From contig QKYT01000005.1 in the NCBI GenBank assembly GCA_003550305.1, forward strand, positions 354,284 through 405,354: 51,071 nucleotides of DNA, written 5' to 3'. The notes beneath the pieces are model-generated. The model had not been told where the DNA came from. It saw only the letters and a program-made list of their open reading frames with translations, and searched no databases. Positions 10,441-22,556 of this stretch are shown here, one piece after another. Made by a program: the position numbers and the translations under genes. Each line of letters opens with the position of its first letter. The stretch's first letter is position 1. Source of the stretch: Glomus cerebriforme (Eukaryota; Glomeromycota; Glomeromycetes; Glomerales; Glomeraceae).

Positions 10441-10849
10441 TAGAATAAATCTTATGGATTATGATAATACTAGGTTAATTAAACAGCCTAAAAACCTATC
10501 CATCATAGCAGGACTGCTGGAAGAATTACTAGATGATATAACGGATATTTCCTTACAGATACAGATGTATTGTAGAGGAAATAAACCTAATAATCTTAAA
10601 TCATATACACATTTATTCCTTGACGTAACGAAAAACGATTATACCAATCTCAATAATTCTAACATCTCATTATTTAACGATAATGGTCTAATTGATTTAT
10701 TGTTATCAAGATTTTTAGTAGACTTTGTAATTCGATTAATTAAAATTAAAATTATCTCCAAATTACCTCCAAATTTCAGTAATTCAGTTCTTGTTTGCAA
10801 AAATGAATGTCATAATATTTTAGCTCATCGGATTAGAGTTGAGATTTAA
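10415..10849 (+). CDS. Hypothetical 144-residue open frame, possibly 3' part of the Gly-rich relic
   Basis: An uninterrupted plus-strand frame of 144 codons begins MMKFRHIHGRINLMDYDN. It contains a leucine-rich segment around LLEELLDDITDISLQ and a Cys-containing C-terminus. The composition is more protein-like than that of typical AT-rich noise frames, but I recognise no domain. It overlaps in another frame the last block of the relic at 9822-10440, so it may be the frameshifted 3' end of that dead gene rather than an independent gene. It begins inside coding-like sequence of a different frame, which argues against a functional start. Confidence 0.3.
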   Translation: MMKFRHIHGRINLMDYDNTRLIKQPKNLSIIAGLLEELLDDITDISLQIQMYCRGNKPNNLKSYTHLFLDVTKNDYTNLNNSNISLFNDNGLIDLLLSRFLVDFVIRLIKIKIISKLPPNFSNSVLVCKNECHNILAHRIRVEI

Positions 10850-11660
10850 CATTGTTTAATAAAATTTGCTAATTTAAATTTTTACACAGCATTATCACAG
10901 TGTGGGTTTTCACTTGAAAGTAAACCAGAATTTGATATGAATTAAAATAAATATAGCTCTGGTGGTTTTATTATCAAGTAATACCACAACTAGCATAAAA
11001 TCCATACATCATTCATTACTCACTGTCAAATTTAAAAAAAATATATATTTTTCCCTCAGTATTAATTTGTATTTCTAATACAGATCCTCTTCACTCAGCC
11101 TCTATGGCAGATGACTCTATGCACGCTCCTATCAATAAAGTCAAAGATAAAGAATCTGAACCTTTGGCATAGCTATCAAAAACATCTTTTATGGCGCTGC
11201 TTCCCTAACTCTCTTTCTTAGTGTAAAATTCGGATTTACTTCTACAAGAGCAAATGTAAAGCAATCTCTTAATTTTTTGTTGCAACAAGAGTTTAAGAAG
11301 TCTTAGAGAAGACAAAAAAAAATCATAGATAGAATAGAATTTAGTCATAAAAATAGTTGAAAAATAGTAAACTCATCCACATTTGAGCTTTTTGTGATTA
11401 ACATTCGCGCAACACTGTAATAAAATTGTTAAATATTCAATATATAGTTTATTTTTTTGTTGAACAAGAAGATGGGGCATCTCTTGTTTTTTTTATGTTT
11501 TTATAACAAGGTGATGGAGTATATTAGATAATTAGATAGCTTTACTGCTGCAAGCAAATAAGATACATTTAGTCACACCCCCTTTATAAGCACATTTATG
11601 TTTGTCCAAGTTACTAATAACATTTTAAAAAAACCTCCTCTATAGTCACATACTGTAATA
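10850..11660. other. Intergenic, no gene seen
   Basis: AT-rich sequence with short coding-like snatches only. Near 11570-11590 there is a tagtcacaccccctttataa block that resembles, inverted, the gtgtgattatataggggg block of the repeat at 11661. Confidence 0.4.
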
Positions 11661-11732
11661 TAAGTTTTTTATAATCCCATCTTTTTTTTTTTTGGTCCCG
11701 GGGGTGTGATTATATAGGGGGATGACTTATAG
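11661..11732 (+). repeat. Short dispersed repeat, copy 1
   Basis: The pattern tttttataat-ccatc-T run-ggt-c-gggtgtgattatataggggatgact recurs at 11964-12032 with roughly 80 percent agreement. The GC-rich centre stands out from the AT-rich surroundings. A partly inverted copy of the gtgtgatta-ggggg part lies near 11570 and 11636, so it may be the end of a decayed inverted-repeat element. Confidence 0.5.
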
Positions 11733-11963
11733 CGTTTTGTTTGCCTCTTTCGTTATTAACCATTGTTTAATGATTTCAATTCTCATCTTTGCTTGACACT
11801 AAGCAACCTAATTTAACTATAAATTTATTTTTTATAACCTTTTAAGTAAAACAAATCGTGTTACCACAACTTCTCCATAATAAATTTTTTTCTAAAATAA
11901 TTTTCATTTACTTGAGTGTGGCTGAATTACCATTTTTTTAGAGACCAAGCCCATCAAATTAAC

Positions 11964-12032
11964 TAATAGTTTTTTATAATCAACATCTTTTTTTCGGTTC
12001 GAGGAGTGTGATTACACAGGGGACGACTGTAG
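11964..12032 (+). repeat. Short dispersed repeat, copy 2
   Basis: Diverged second copy of the 11661-11732 repeat, same orientation, with the centre reading gaggagtgtgattacacagg. The two copies are about 300 bases apart and the sequence between them is not a gene. Confidence 0.5.
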
Positions 12033-12794
12033 CTGTCGGAAAATCACGTGATTGTCAAACCATTACCCGTTATATATATTATACACAGATTAAATACTGA
12101 GCTTAATTTAGACAGAAGCTTAAAAATGCAAATCATACTACCTTGCAAATGTCATTATTACTTTCAAAACCAAATCCTGTTTCTCAGGAAGATCAACAAG
12201 TTTTTTTACATTTTATGTAACCAACTATTACAAGAACCCTCTGACCGCCAAGTGTTTGCCACGCATAATAAGGTTGGTCATACAAAATATCTAAAATTGA
12301 CACAAAAAAAAAAAAAAATTTAAATGAATTTTTCAAAATGTTTAAATATTTTCATAATTAGAATTTTGCTTCTAAATTTGTCTATTTATTTCCATTTGTA
12401 CCACATTGATTATAAATATCGATTTTAAAATGATTCACTGCGTTCAGAGTTTATTTACATACATTTAAAGTTAATTTTAATCAATAAGGGATCAATGTTA
12501 AATGACTTTTTAGTATTTTTAAAATGATAATTTTTTTGCGATCATCATTAAGATGCGTCATGACATATTATGGTATCGGATACAACTATTTTAAAATAAC
12601 AAGACAAAATATATCGGGAAACTTGAAAGAATACTTACCGTAATTTACAAGATTTTAAAAAAATTAGACATTCGAATAACAAGAATGACCATGATTACTA
12701 TTGTTTAGAATGTTGCATTACACAAACCAAAAAAAGCAAACAAAGGTAAATGATAATAATAGTATTACAAAAAAAAGTGATAATATATTTAAGA
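12033..12794. other. Intergenic, no gene seen
   Basis: AT-rich sequence without a convincing coding frame. It includes a TCACGTGA palindrome at 12044-12051. Confidence 0.4.
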
Positions 12795-13489
12795 TGTTAC
12801 ACGCTTTATTTGTAACAACCTCAGAAATTTCAAACGTCATCACGTGCCATATTATTATTGCTGTTTATGATCTTAATATATTATCGTTTCGTTTTCTAAT
12901 GAAACTTTCTTTTTTTTCCCTTTCCATTTAGGTCGACTCTTCGTCTCTTAGGTTTCATTTTCATTTTCAGTGGTTTTTTTTCGTTCTAACTCCTTCTTTT
13001 CCTGCTCTTTGACATTTCGGTCTTTAGGCGATCTTTTTATTTTTTTTTTTCGTTTTTGACGGAGGTTTTGTTCTAATTAGCCTTCTTTTTCTTTTTTTTT
13101 TCTTCTTTGTTTACTTCTTCCTTTTTTTCTTCCTTTTTTACTTCTTTTTTTATTTCTTCTTTCCTTTCTCTTCTTTCCTTTCTTTGTTTATTTCTTCTTT
13201 TCCTTTTTTTATTTCATTCATTCTTTCTTTTTGTGTACTTCTTTCTTTTCATCATTTCCTTTAGGATGCTTTGGCTTGGTTGCCTAGTAATATAAATGAT
13301 AAAAAAATATTTAAAAAAATATTTAAAAAAACGCGTATTTACTTTTACTATATTAACGCGTATTGTCATTATTATTTTGTCATTTTTTATTTGTTTAGTT
13401 TGATAAATTAAAAATCCTATAAATAAATAAATAATTTCTATTTATTATTCGGATATTTTCTGGGGTTGTTACAAATAAAACGTGTAACA
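12795..13489. mobile_element. Candidate non-autonomous inverted-repeat element with polypyrimidine core
   Basis: The left end (from 12795) reads tgttacacgctttatttgta and continues acaacctcaga. The right end (to 13489) is its near-perfect reverse complement, with cgttttatttgtaacaacc in the complementary sense. The terminal inverted repeats are about 30 bases with only two or three mismatches. The interior has no transposase frame. About half of it (12905-13265) is almost pure T and C on the plus strand. No clear target-site duplication is visible at the edges used, so the exact boundaries are uncertain. Confidence 0.55.
12905..13265 (+). repeat. Polypyrimidine tract (T/C-rich)
   Basis: About 360 bases consist almost entirely of T and C in ttctt/tcctt-type units. 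Any open frame through it (for example 13107-13295, a Phe/Ser/Leu string) is an artefact of composition. It sits inside the candidate inverted-repeat element 12795-13489. Confidence 0.8.
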
Positions 13490-14298
13490 GGACGTTACAA
13501 TTAGATTTATCCTTAATTTTTAACATCTGATAATCTGATATCATTAATGGGGCTATGTTCTATCAATTTACGTTATTTGAATAACAAGTAAAAATTAAAT
13601 TTATACGTAGTTTATACAACGCGTAATTATTTATTATTAATGTATTCATGCAATATACAAAATTTCTTTGTTCAAAGAAAATTTTTTTTTTATTAAAAAA
13701 AGAAAACAAAGCGAAAAATTAATCATCATATGCATTGTTTAGATCTTTAACTATATCATAAATAGAGACAATAGAACTACAGTATGTTGTCACACAATTT
13801 CAAATGGGATTGTCAAAGGCTTAGAATGGTGATAGAGTCTTTTGTTAAAGCACACTATTCGTTGTACTTAAAAAATAATTTTTTTAATTTTTTTTTTTTA
13901 TTTCACAAATTTTATATTTTCATCATTAAATGGTTGACTTTAAATTTCCGAATGTGGAGAATAATTATTATGAATTATCATATGAATAAAACTATTACTT
14001 TAAAAATTCTCTCGGCGTCTCTGTATCATTCTTTAGAAACTTTAAACTTATAGTATTATAAATTTATATCCATAGTCAGCAAAGAAAAGAAAAGATATGA
14101 GACAAAGAAAATTAAAACTATTAATAACAAACATTCTTCAAAATCATATTTCTAACTTATAAAAGTGAAATAAGACTCATGAACTTAATATATATACTCG
14201 GACGTGTCCGACTTTAAAAATGTATTTAAACGTGGAATGTATTTTCTTTCAAATCAAAACAAAAATAAAAAATAAAAAAAAAAAAATTTAAAACAAAA
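13490..14298. other. Intergenic, upstream of a small Arg-rich frame
   Basis: AT-rich DNA with no recognised gene. At about 14190-14215 there is a tatatata run followed by the palindrome cggacgtgtccg, and an A-rich leader just before 14299. These could be the promoter and 5' UTR of the small frame at 14299. Confidence 0.35.
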
Positions 14299-14514
14299 AT
14301 GATTTCAAGTCAACATAGACAAATCTCTTACAGAGGAAGACGAATTTATCGAATTCGTCAAATTCGTCGCCGAAGAGTAATTATTAATCAAATTTATAAT
14401 CAACATTTGATTAATAATAATAACAATTTATTAAATCTAATTTCACAACTTAATTACCAACGCAGCAGTGATTTGTTTGCGCAGCAATTATTTAATGGGA
14501 CCTCTTTTTCTTAG
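14299..14514 (+). CDS. Small hypothetical Arg/Asn-rich protein (71 residues)
   Basis: The frame encodes 71 residues beginning MISSQHRQISYRGRR, with RRRR around residue 25 and an Asn run near residue 40. It has an A-rich stretch ending aaacaaaaATG, resembling the leader of bona fide genes here (compare 46302). A TATA-like run and a GC-rich palindrome lie about 100 bases upstream. There are no introns, no domain I know and no homologue in the window. The Arg-rich N-terminus could bind nucleic acid, but that is speculation. It may also be a chance frame. Confidence 0.3.
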   Translation: MISSQHRQISYRGRRIYRIRQIRRRRVIINQIYNQHLINNNNNLLNLISQLNYQRSSDLFAQQLFNGTSFS

Positions 14515-15223
14515 AACTCGAGTCCATGATCGCTTATCCACATTCCATTCGTAATATACAAATTTAGTTTAAACTATGCATTGTTAGCTTATGCATGTTT
14601 ACGTTTAGGTTTATCGTTTTTTTTAAAATTATTTTCATTCATCTGTACCGTTCGTTGTACAAATATTTACCTTGTTTGATATCATTCGCATAATTGTAAT
14701 AGATATAGATTCATAACTCATAAGTCATAAGGTATAATTAATGTATTTAAACCATTTATAGATAATTATTTTTAATTATACATTTTTAGAATATTATTGA
14801 TATCCCTCTCAAATCCATCCCTATAATAAACCACCACATATAAGGACAAAATTAGATATTTACAGTATTAAAAATTAAAATAAAACAAACTCTAGATTTT
14901 TCCGGATAGGCCCGGGCATGTTTTGGTCGGCGTATAATACATATTTTCAGCCCATATAAGCTCTATATGCACAATTTTAGTAACATTATCAATCTCCAAT
15001 TTTTTTTTTCGATACATACTGTAGTTAGTTATTACAACATTTTCATTAATAATAAATTTAGAAAAGATTAAAGTATGTATTATTTTATTTTTTAAATTGG
15101 AATATTACAAATAAAAAAAAAAGAGAAATTATAATTTATAATATAAATATAAGAGACAAAATTATTTAAATTAAATATTTAAAGTTACAATTTAAAAAAA
15201 AAATCTAGTTTATATTGTTGTAA
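14515..15223. other. Intergenic, 3' flank of the kinesin gene
   Basis: No gene is seen. It includes the presumed 3' UTR and polyadenylation region of the minus-strand kinesin (15100-15223, A/T runs). Confidence 0.4.
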
Positions 15224-18200
15224 TTAAAAGCACATAAATTTGCTTTTCTTGGCCATAAGTCTTTCGACCCGACTTTCAAGAGCAATTCTAGCTTTTTCGG
15301 ATTTTTCTTTGGCTTTTCTTTCTTCATCTAATGCCTTTTCCATATGTATCTTTTGAGTTTCAACTGCTGATTTTGTATTTTCTATTTCCTTTCTAGCCTC
15401 ATCTAATATGGATTTTAATTCACTAACATGTTTAGCTAATTCTTGTTTTTGACTTAAAACAGTATTCAATTCTTTCTTAGTCTCTTGTAAACGTGCTCCA
15501 TTTTCATCAAATGTACTTTCAAGTGTTTTAATAAGTTGTTTATTTTTTATATTCTCACTTTCTGTATCCAATATTTTCTTATTTAATTTTTGTATTTCTT
15601 TTAAGAATTGATTATTATTGGCATTTTTGTCTTTTCCAACACTTGTATTTTTACAAGATTCATCAAGTAACTGTTCAAGTTCCAAAATATGTTCCTGAAG
15701 ATTCTTTATAAGATCTTTCTGTTGAGCAATTGTATTTTCGTGCTGTGCTAATTTTGGAATTAAATTCTCATCTTTATTTGAATTATTGACTTTATTGGTT
15801 TCTCCGGATATACTGCGTACTAAAGAAGCATTAATTCCTTTGGATGCTTGCGCGGAAATTTCTTTAATTTTTTCTTCCAATAATTTATTTTCATTCAAAA
15901 TCCGTGTAATTTCAGATTTTAGTTCTTTATGATCAGCTGTAGATTTTTGTTTCAGACTAGTTATTTCTTTCTCACGGTTCATTATCTGATTATTAAGATC
16001 GGCGACTTGAAGAGCCATTGCATTTCCATCGTTTCCAAGTGTCCATAATTGTTTCATTAAAGATTGAACCTTTTCTTCAAGTTTACTACATTTTTCAAAG
16101 AAGGTTTTATTTATACTTTCTAATTCATCTTTGACGGATTGTAATTCCTTGATCTTGACCTTCATTTCCATTAATGATTCTACATCAATTGAATTATGTC
16201 TTGATAATTCATCGTACAAATTATCGTTTTTATTTGTCAAGATTGTAGCACGAGCTTCTAATTCAATAATTTCAGCGATCAAACTATCATTATTTTTCCA
16301 TAACATTTCATTCGAGTTAGTAAATTCATTAATTGCCAATTTTTTGATTCCAGAATCTTGAGATTCTTTAAGTGATTTAATTTCTCTATTTGATTCAGAA
16401 ATTTCTTCTCGTTGTTTTTTGATATCTCGTAATTTACTTTCTAACTCATTAATAATCTCAATATGTTCAATCTCAGATTCTTGAAGTTTCATAAGTTCCG
16501 CGTTAGATAATTCTACAGCTTCTTCCAATTCATTCACATAATTATTCTTCTCTTCCAATTTAGTTTCTAATTCTTTAACGAATTTAATCCTTGCAGATTC
16601 ATCTGCTTTAGCTTTTTCTAATTCTGCTGTCAATTCAGCAGTATTATTGACATTCTCAAATGTTGTCTGTTTCTGTTGAGCTTTTGATAACAATTCTTCG
16701 ACACGTGCTAATTGTTTGTCGGTAGTTCCTTTAACCATTTCCATCTCAGCCTCTGCAATTTTTGATTCTAATTCTTTTATACGTTTCTCTGCTTCAATTT
16801 CAGATGTTTTAGCTTTTTTCAATTCAAGATAAGATTTTTCAATAGCTGCTTTTAATTCACTAATTTGTAGATCTTGTTTCATTAATTTATCTTCTTTTTG
16901 TATCAAGGAATCATTTGCTTTATTCAATTTTGTTTCCATTTCTTTAATAACCTTGAATTGTTCTTTATCAGAACTATCTGTATTTTCAAGTTGATTTTGA
17001 ACATCAAAAAGTTTTTCTTTATGACTTGTAATGACTTCTCTATTAAGTTTTGATGATTCTTGAGCTAAAGCAAGTTCTTCTTCTAAAATCAACATCTTGG
17101 ATTTTAATTCTTTTATAGTTTCTTGATGTTTTGACTCACTTTCTTCAAGAGCTTCGGTAAGTTTACTTGATAATTTAATATGATGATCTCGTTCCTTTTC
17201 AATATTCGTCATTTCAGATTCAAGTTCATTCAAAATATCATTTTGAGCGACCATCTCAAGTTTCGTACTTGTTAAAGCTTCTCGTAAAGAATTAACGTTC
17301 TTATCATTAGAATTTCCTACAAGTTTGAAAGATTCGATTTCAATTTCCAAAACTTCTTTTTGTTTCTTTTCATTTGCGAATTGTTTTTGAGTAGTATCTA
17401 ATAAGCTTGAAACTTTTTCAAATTCTTGAGTTAAAGAAATATGATTTTCTTGAGTATTAATTAATTCTTCTTTTATGCTTTTCATTTCAGCTTCTAGGAA
17501 TTTTACAATTTCTTTTTGAAGATTAAAACTCTCTTTCAATGTCATTAATTCCTTGACAGTTGATTCCTTTGATTCTCGCATTTGATTAAGTTGAAGATGT
17601 AATTGTTGAATCGTAGATTTTTGTTCGACATTCAAATTTTTCAAATTTAAGATTTCTTCTTGTAAACTTCCAAAGACCGAAAGTTGTTCTTCTGAAATAG
17701 TAAGTTTCATTTGTAATTCTTGAACTTTTTTATGTAAATCAGATTTTGAATATTTAAATTCATCAATTTCATTTCTTATAATATTGATCATAGAATCTCC
17801 TTTAAATTCTTTCAAAGAATTTGTAATTGAATCAAATTCATTTTCTGATTCTTGTTCTCGTTCAAGAACCGTTCTAACCTCTCCTAATAATTGTTTTATC
17901 TGATTAAAATCGTAAATATTTTGTTCATTCAATTTAGTTTCTAGGGAATGAATTTTTTGAAGTTGTTCGGATTCTTTTAATTTCAAATCTTGTAATTGTT
18001 GTTCAAGAATAAATAATTGAGATTGATGTTCTACGTTCTTCAATTTTGTTTCTAATTCTTCAATAGTCTTTATATGAGATGTTTTGGATTCTTTAGTTAT
18101 GGTTAGATCAGTTTTTAATTGAATTAAATATTCATCTACTCGAGTTCCTTTTTCAGAAATTCGGTTTTCCAAGTCAATAATTTTATTTTTCTGTATGATT

Positions 18201-21200
18201 TCAACATATTGCGAATAATCTAATTGTTCTTGCAATTGTGATTCTTCAGAATCATTTCCTAATCTTGCTTTCAATATTCGAATTCTTTCAAGAGCAATAA
18301 TCTCTCGTTCATGAGCATTCTTTAATTCTTTTCGTAATCTATCTAATTCTGATTGACGAACTTGATCCACATCACCATTATCTAGACATTTTCTAAGTTC
18401 GGTTATTTCTTTTTGTAAAGCTTCTTCTTGTTTTTGAACTTGTGTAAGATTGATTTTCAAATTTAAAGTTTGTGCTTCTTTTTGTCTCAATTGTTTTTCC
18501 AACATGACATTATTTATAAGATCTTCTTTTACGGATTCAATCAATTCATGTTTATTTTTAATTTCGGCTTTAAGATTTTTAAGTTGTTCTTGAAGTACTA
18601 TTACGGTATCTCGTTCAACTTGTAAATTTTCGATTGTTTCAGATTTATTAATTAATTCTCTTTGTAGAAAATCGAGTTTATCTTGAAATTCATTGATAGA
18701 TTTTTGTGAAAGATCATCCAATAAAGGAATTTGTGTAATTGTATCTTGTTGAGAAACTTTTGTCTTTGATAATTGATCTTCAAGATCTTTAACCTTATCT
18801 TCCAATTCCCTTAAATATTCATCAGAGTTTTGTCTTAAACAATCGCTAGTAGTTTCTCCAATATTATCAAAAGAATTATCTGGACTTTCTTGAGATTTGA
18901 TGATCGTAGTATTATTTTTCTCTTGCATTGCACGTTTGAATTCTTGTTTTGTTTCTTCGAGTTCGGTTTCAAGTTTTTGTAGAGAATCTTCATAATTAAC
19001 TGAAGGATATAATAAAGATGATATTATATGACTTTTCGCTACAATCTCTTTTTGAATCTTATCAACCAAATTTTGAAGTTCTGAAATCATATCATTTTGT
19101 TCCAATTTTTTATCATCTTTTGAGGATTGGAATTTATTAAGTTGTTCTTCAAGAATAGTTATATTAATTTGTAAATCATGAATATTTTCATTATCAATCT
19201 CAGCGACATTTTTGGTTTGTTCTTGATTTAATTGATTCATTTCAGCTTTAAGTTCGGAAATATTTTTTTCAATTATCGTGATTAAATGAATATTTGGAAT
19301 TTTTTCTTTCTCTGTAAGAATTTCTAATAATTTACGTTGTTTATCTTTATGATGTTTAACTTCTTCTCTAAGTTTATGAACGAGTTCACTTTGATGATCA
19401 CTTGTAGCTACCAAATTATTTTCATGAGAATATTTAGGCATAATTTCAAGTTGCGCAAGAGCATCTCTTCTTTTAATTTCCTCACGAAGTTTTTCAACAA
19501 TTTCAAGAGTTTCAACATAATTTTTCTGAAGATTTGCAAATTCTTGAATAATGGAATCGAAATCAGAATCAGTTTCCTGTTGGTTTGATTCAATTTGAAG
19601 ATTTTGAATCATTGAAGATTTATTAATTTTATCTTCTTTAATATCATCATATAAAGTTCTAGCTTTAATTGAAGTTGTAACTTTCGTATCTGAAATTTGA
19701 GAACGAAGTTCTTTAAGTTCAACGAGACATGACTGATATTTGTTTTGAATATCATTTAATTCCGTTAGAGTTTTTTCATGTGTTACTTGAAGATTATCAA
19801 ATTGAGATTCGAGAGTGGAAAGTGATGGAAATTCACCAAGTTGAATTGAAGGATTTGAAGAAGTAAAAGATTGAGTAGAATCCATATTTAAATTAGAAGA
19901 GATAGAAGAAGATTTTGAATGATTATTTCTTGAATGTGAAGTTTCAATTTTTAATTGTTTCGTTTTTTCAATTTCATTAATAAGATTTTCAACATTTTTC
20001 TCAAGTTGAGAAATCTTCTTATCACGAGATTTAATTTCATCTAATAACCATTTCTTTTCTTCTTTATCAATATCTTTTTGTCTTTCAAATTGTTCGGTAA
20101 GAGCAATATATTTTTCTTCTTTATAATATAAATCCCTTTCAAGTTGTAAATCAATTTGACTCAATTTAGAATTTTTATTATCATTTTCTTCTATACGAGA
20201 TTCAAGTTCTCTAATAATTTTTTCCGAATAATCATCATTTCCTGATAATTTTTCTATACGATTTTTTAAATCATCAATAATCATTTGATCCTTTTTTCGT
20301 TCATTAGCATCAGAATTTAATTTAGCTTCAAGATCTTTAATATAATTTTCAGTAGTTTCTTCTCTTTCGTTAAGTTTTGAAATTTTATATTTTAAATCAT
20401 CTATCATATTTTTACTTTGTTCATTAGATTCTTCAGCTTCATGAAGTTTACGTTCATGAACTTGCATTTTTGATTCTGAATGAGATAAAGCTGCACGAAC
20501 TAAAGATAATTGATTTTCAAGTGAAGAAATAGATTTTTCATATTCTTGAATAACAGGACCAACAGCTTTTTGAAAACTTGGCCAAACATTTTTAATAAAA
20601 GCTTTATCATCATTACGTTTTGATTTTGATTCATTTGAAGTAATAGAATTATTATCATCTTGAATTAAAGTATCATCAGAATCTGAACGAGAAATTTCAT
20701 GATAAATTATAGATTTTTCAGAATTTACTTCAGAATTTACGAATTCTTTTGAAAGATCATTAAAAGAACGTTTAAGTATAATAAATTTATCTTCAAGTAA
20801 ATTAATTTCTTTCTCACTATTTGTAGTAGATAAACTTGATGGTCTTGATATATCAGCATTATTTGATGATGATGATGAAGAAATTGAACCAGAATCTGAA
20901 TCATTATTATCAAATGGAATTGAAAATATAAAAGCATCTTTTAAAGCTTTGATTTCAGATCTTAATTTTAATACTAAATTTTGTAAATGTCCTAAATCAT
21001 TCCAACCTTCTTCTTCTTTTTCTTCTATTTCTTCTTGATCAATAGATTTATGAGAAGTATATTTTATATTACGAGCATATTTAGCATATTCTAATGTATT
21101 AATTGTTTCTTTAATATTATATTCGATTGGTGAAACGCAAGCTATAATTAAAGCTTTAGTATTATTACAAAGATGATTTTGTAATATTTTAGTAAGTTTA

Positions 21201-21364
21201 TTATTTTTATAAGGTAAAAATGTTGCGTTTTGTGGTGGATCTCCGAGTGCACAAATCGCATTACCAATCGCGACTTTGGTGGTCGTTTCATTTGTTGACG
21301 TTAAATGTTCTTTTAATTTATGTTCCAATCCGAAGTTACCTTTTTCCTATATACAAAAAAAAAA

Positions 21365-21396
<32 letters not shown>

Positions 21397-22556
21397 AGGT
21401 TACACGATACACTTATAATTACGAATATAATTTTTTTTTTCAATTGTGACGTACCATTTCGTTGCCAGCTAAATCTACAAAATGAAATTTACTTGTCACT
21501 GTAACCCAATCACCTTCAAATTGTTTATTTAATTTTGGCGAATAAACTTTATTTGGAGTTGTCGGTGGTGTATCTGAAGAATAACTTGTTGAAGATCCAT
21601 TAGTTGGTATGAACTTTTGTTGAGACAAGGTGAAAGTAACGATTACATGTGAGTTATTATTAGAATCATTCTGATCTAGATCTTGTGCGGTTGCTCTTCG
21701 ATTTAATTGCCCCAAGGACAAAAGACTGAAAAAAAAAATTAATTGAATAAGCACATCACGTGCTTTTTTTTAAAAAAAAAAGAAATCATTTATTTAAATC
21801 GTAAAATATATTTACCCCATAACTTCTTCAGCACTATTTACTCTAATCTCTTGTAATCCACCTAAAGCAGTATTTATCTTTTTATCACTACCTTCGCAAA
21901 GTAAATCTATTAACTCATCGTTATATATTTCCACAAAAGAAACTTTCATGAAAAATTTACGTGTCTTATATTGAGTTGAATTTATACAAGATAATAATGT
22001 TGTTATTGATCTTGGAATTATTCCCTTTGATTCTTGAGTTGAAGAGGACTCTACTGTTCCCATCGTATATGTTTTGCCTGATGACGTATGTCCAAATGCT
22101 AGTACAGTCACGTTGTTTCCTGCGCCACGACGATAAATTAATTACGTTAGAAAATTTTTTTTTAAAAAAAAAATAAATGTATATAAATGTGTATATATAT
22201 AACATACCTTCTAAGAATTGGTCTACTAAATTCATAACAGCTTTGTCATAAATCTCTTTCTGTGTTGTCTCTGTACCAAATACATGATCAAAGGTAAAAG
22301 ATTGTTTCTTTTCACCTTGGACGACAACTTGATTTGGTGTAAAAGGAGTTGTGGAAATAACATTTCTTTGTAATCGTGATTGTATCTTAACCAATTCTTC
22401 AGCAGATAAAGGTCTTATACGAAGGGCTTTTATACAAATGTATAAAACCATCGTTATTAATAATTTAATTCCTATTTTTTAATTTATTTAATTTTCTTTT
22501 AACTTACCAACTTGTACTGCGATTTCAGTAGTATTATTTAAGTTAGTGTTGGACAT
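15224..22556 (-). CDS. Long kinesin-like motor protein with giant coiled-coil tail
   Basis: Five exons on the minus strand: 22556-22508, 22426-22208, 22119-21816, 21725-21455 and 21346-15224, giving 2321 residues; all junctions are gt-ag and keep frame. The motor occupies about residues 12-380: ALRIRPLS (17-24), P-loop GHTSSGKT (99-106), FVEIYNDELIDLL, switch I region with NNNSH (213-217), switch II DLAGNE (275-280), LPYKNNKLTKILQ and NTLEYAKYARNIK (365-377). The rest, about 1900 residues, is heptad-rich coiled coil in one 6.1-kb exon. Order and motor N-terminus resemble the kinesin-4/KIF4 group, but this is only a resemblance. Switch I lacks the usual SSRSH, and the segment after switch II lacks the INxSL motif, so motor activity may be altered. 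The start is the first ATG, 12 codons before the motor. Expected role: microtubule transport or spindle/hyphal organisation. Confidence 0.88.
21354..21380 (+). repeat. Poly-A tract in kinesin intron 4
   Basis: A run of about 27 A (plus strand), equivalent to poly-T in the transcript sense, lies within the intron 21347-21454, close to the 3' splice site. It can serve as an extended pyrimidine tract, and its length is probably variable. Confidence 0.8.

Noticed and set aside
13107..13295. Phe/Ser/Leu-rich 62-codon frame resembling a membrane peptide
   Set aside because: It is produced by the T/C-rich tract and carries no other coding sign.
19337..19588. Plus-strand frames opposite the kinesin coiled coil
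   Set aside because: They are antisense shadows of the long kinesin exon.
21966..22451. Single 161-codon kinesin fragment as a separate gene
   Set aside because: The frame runs through an intron; motor motifs line up only when five exons are joined.
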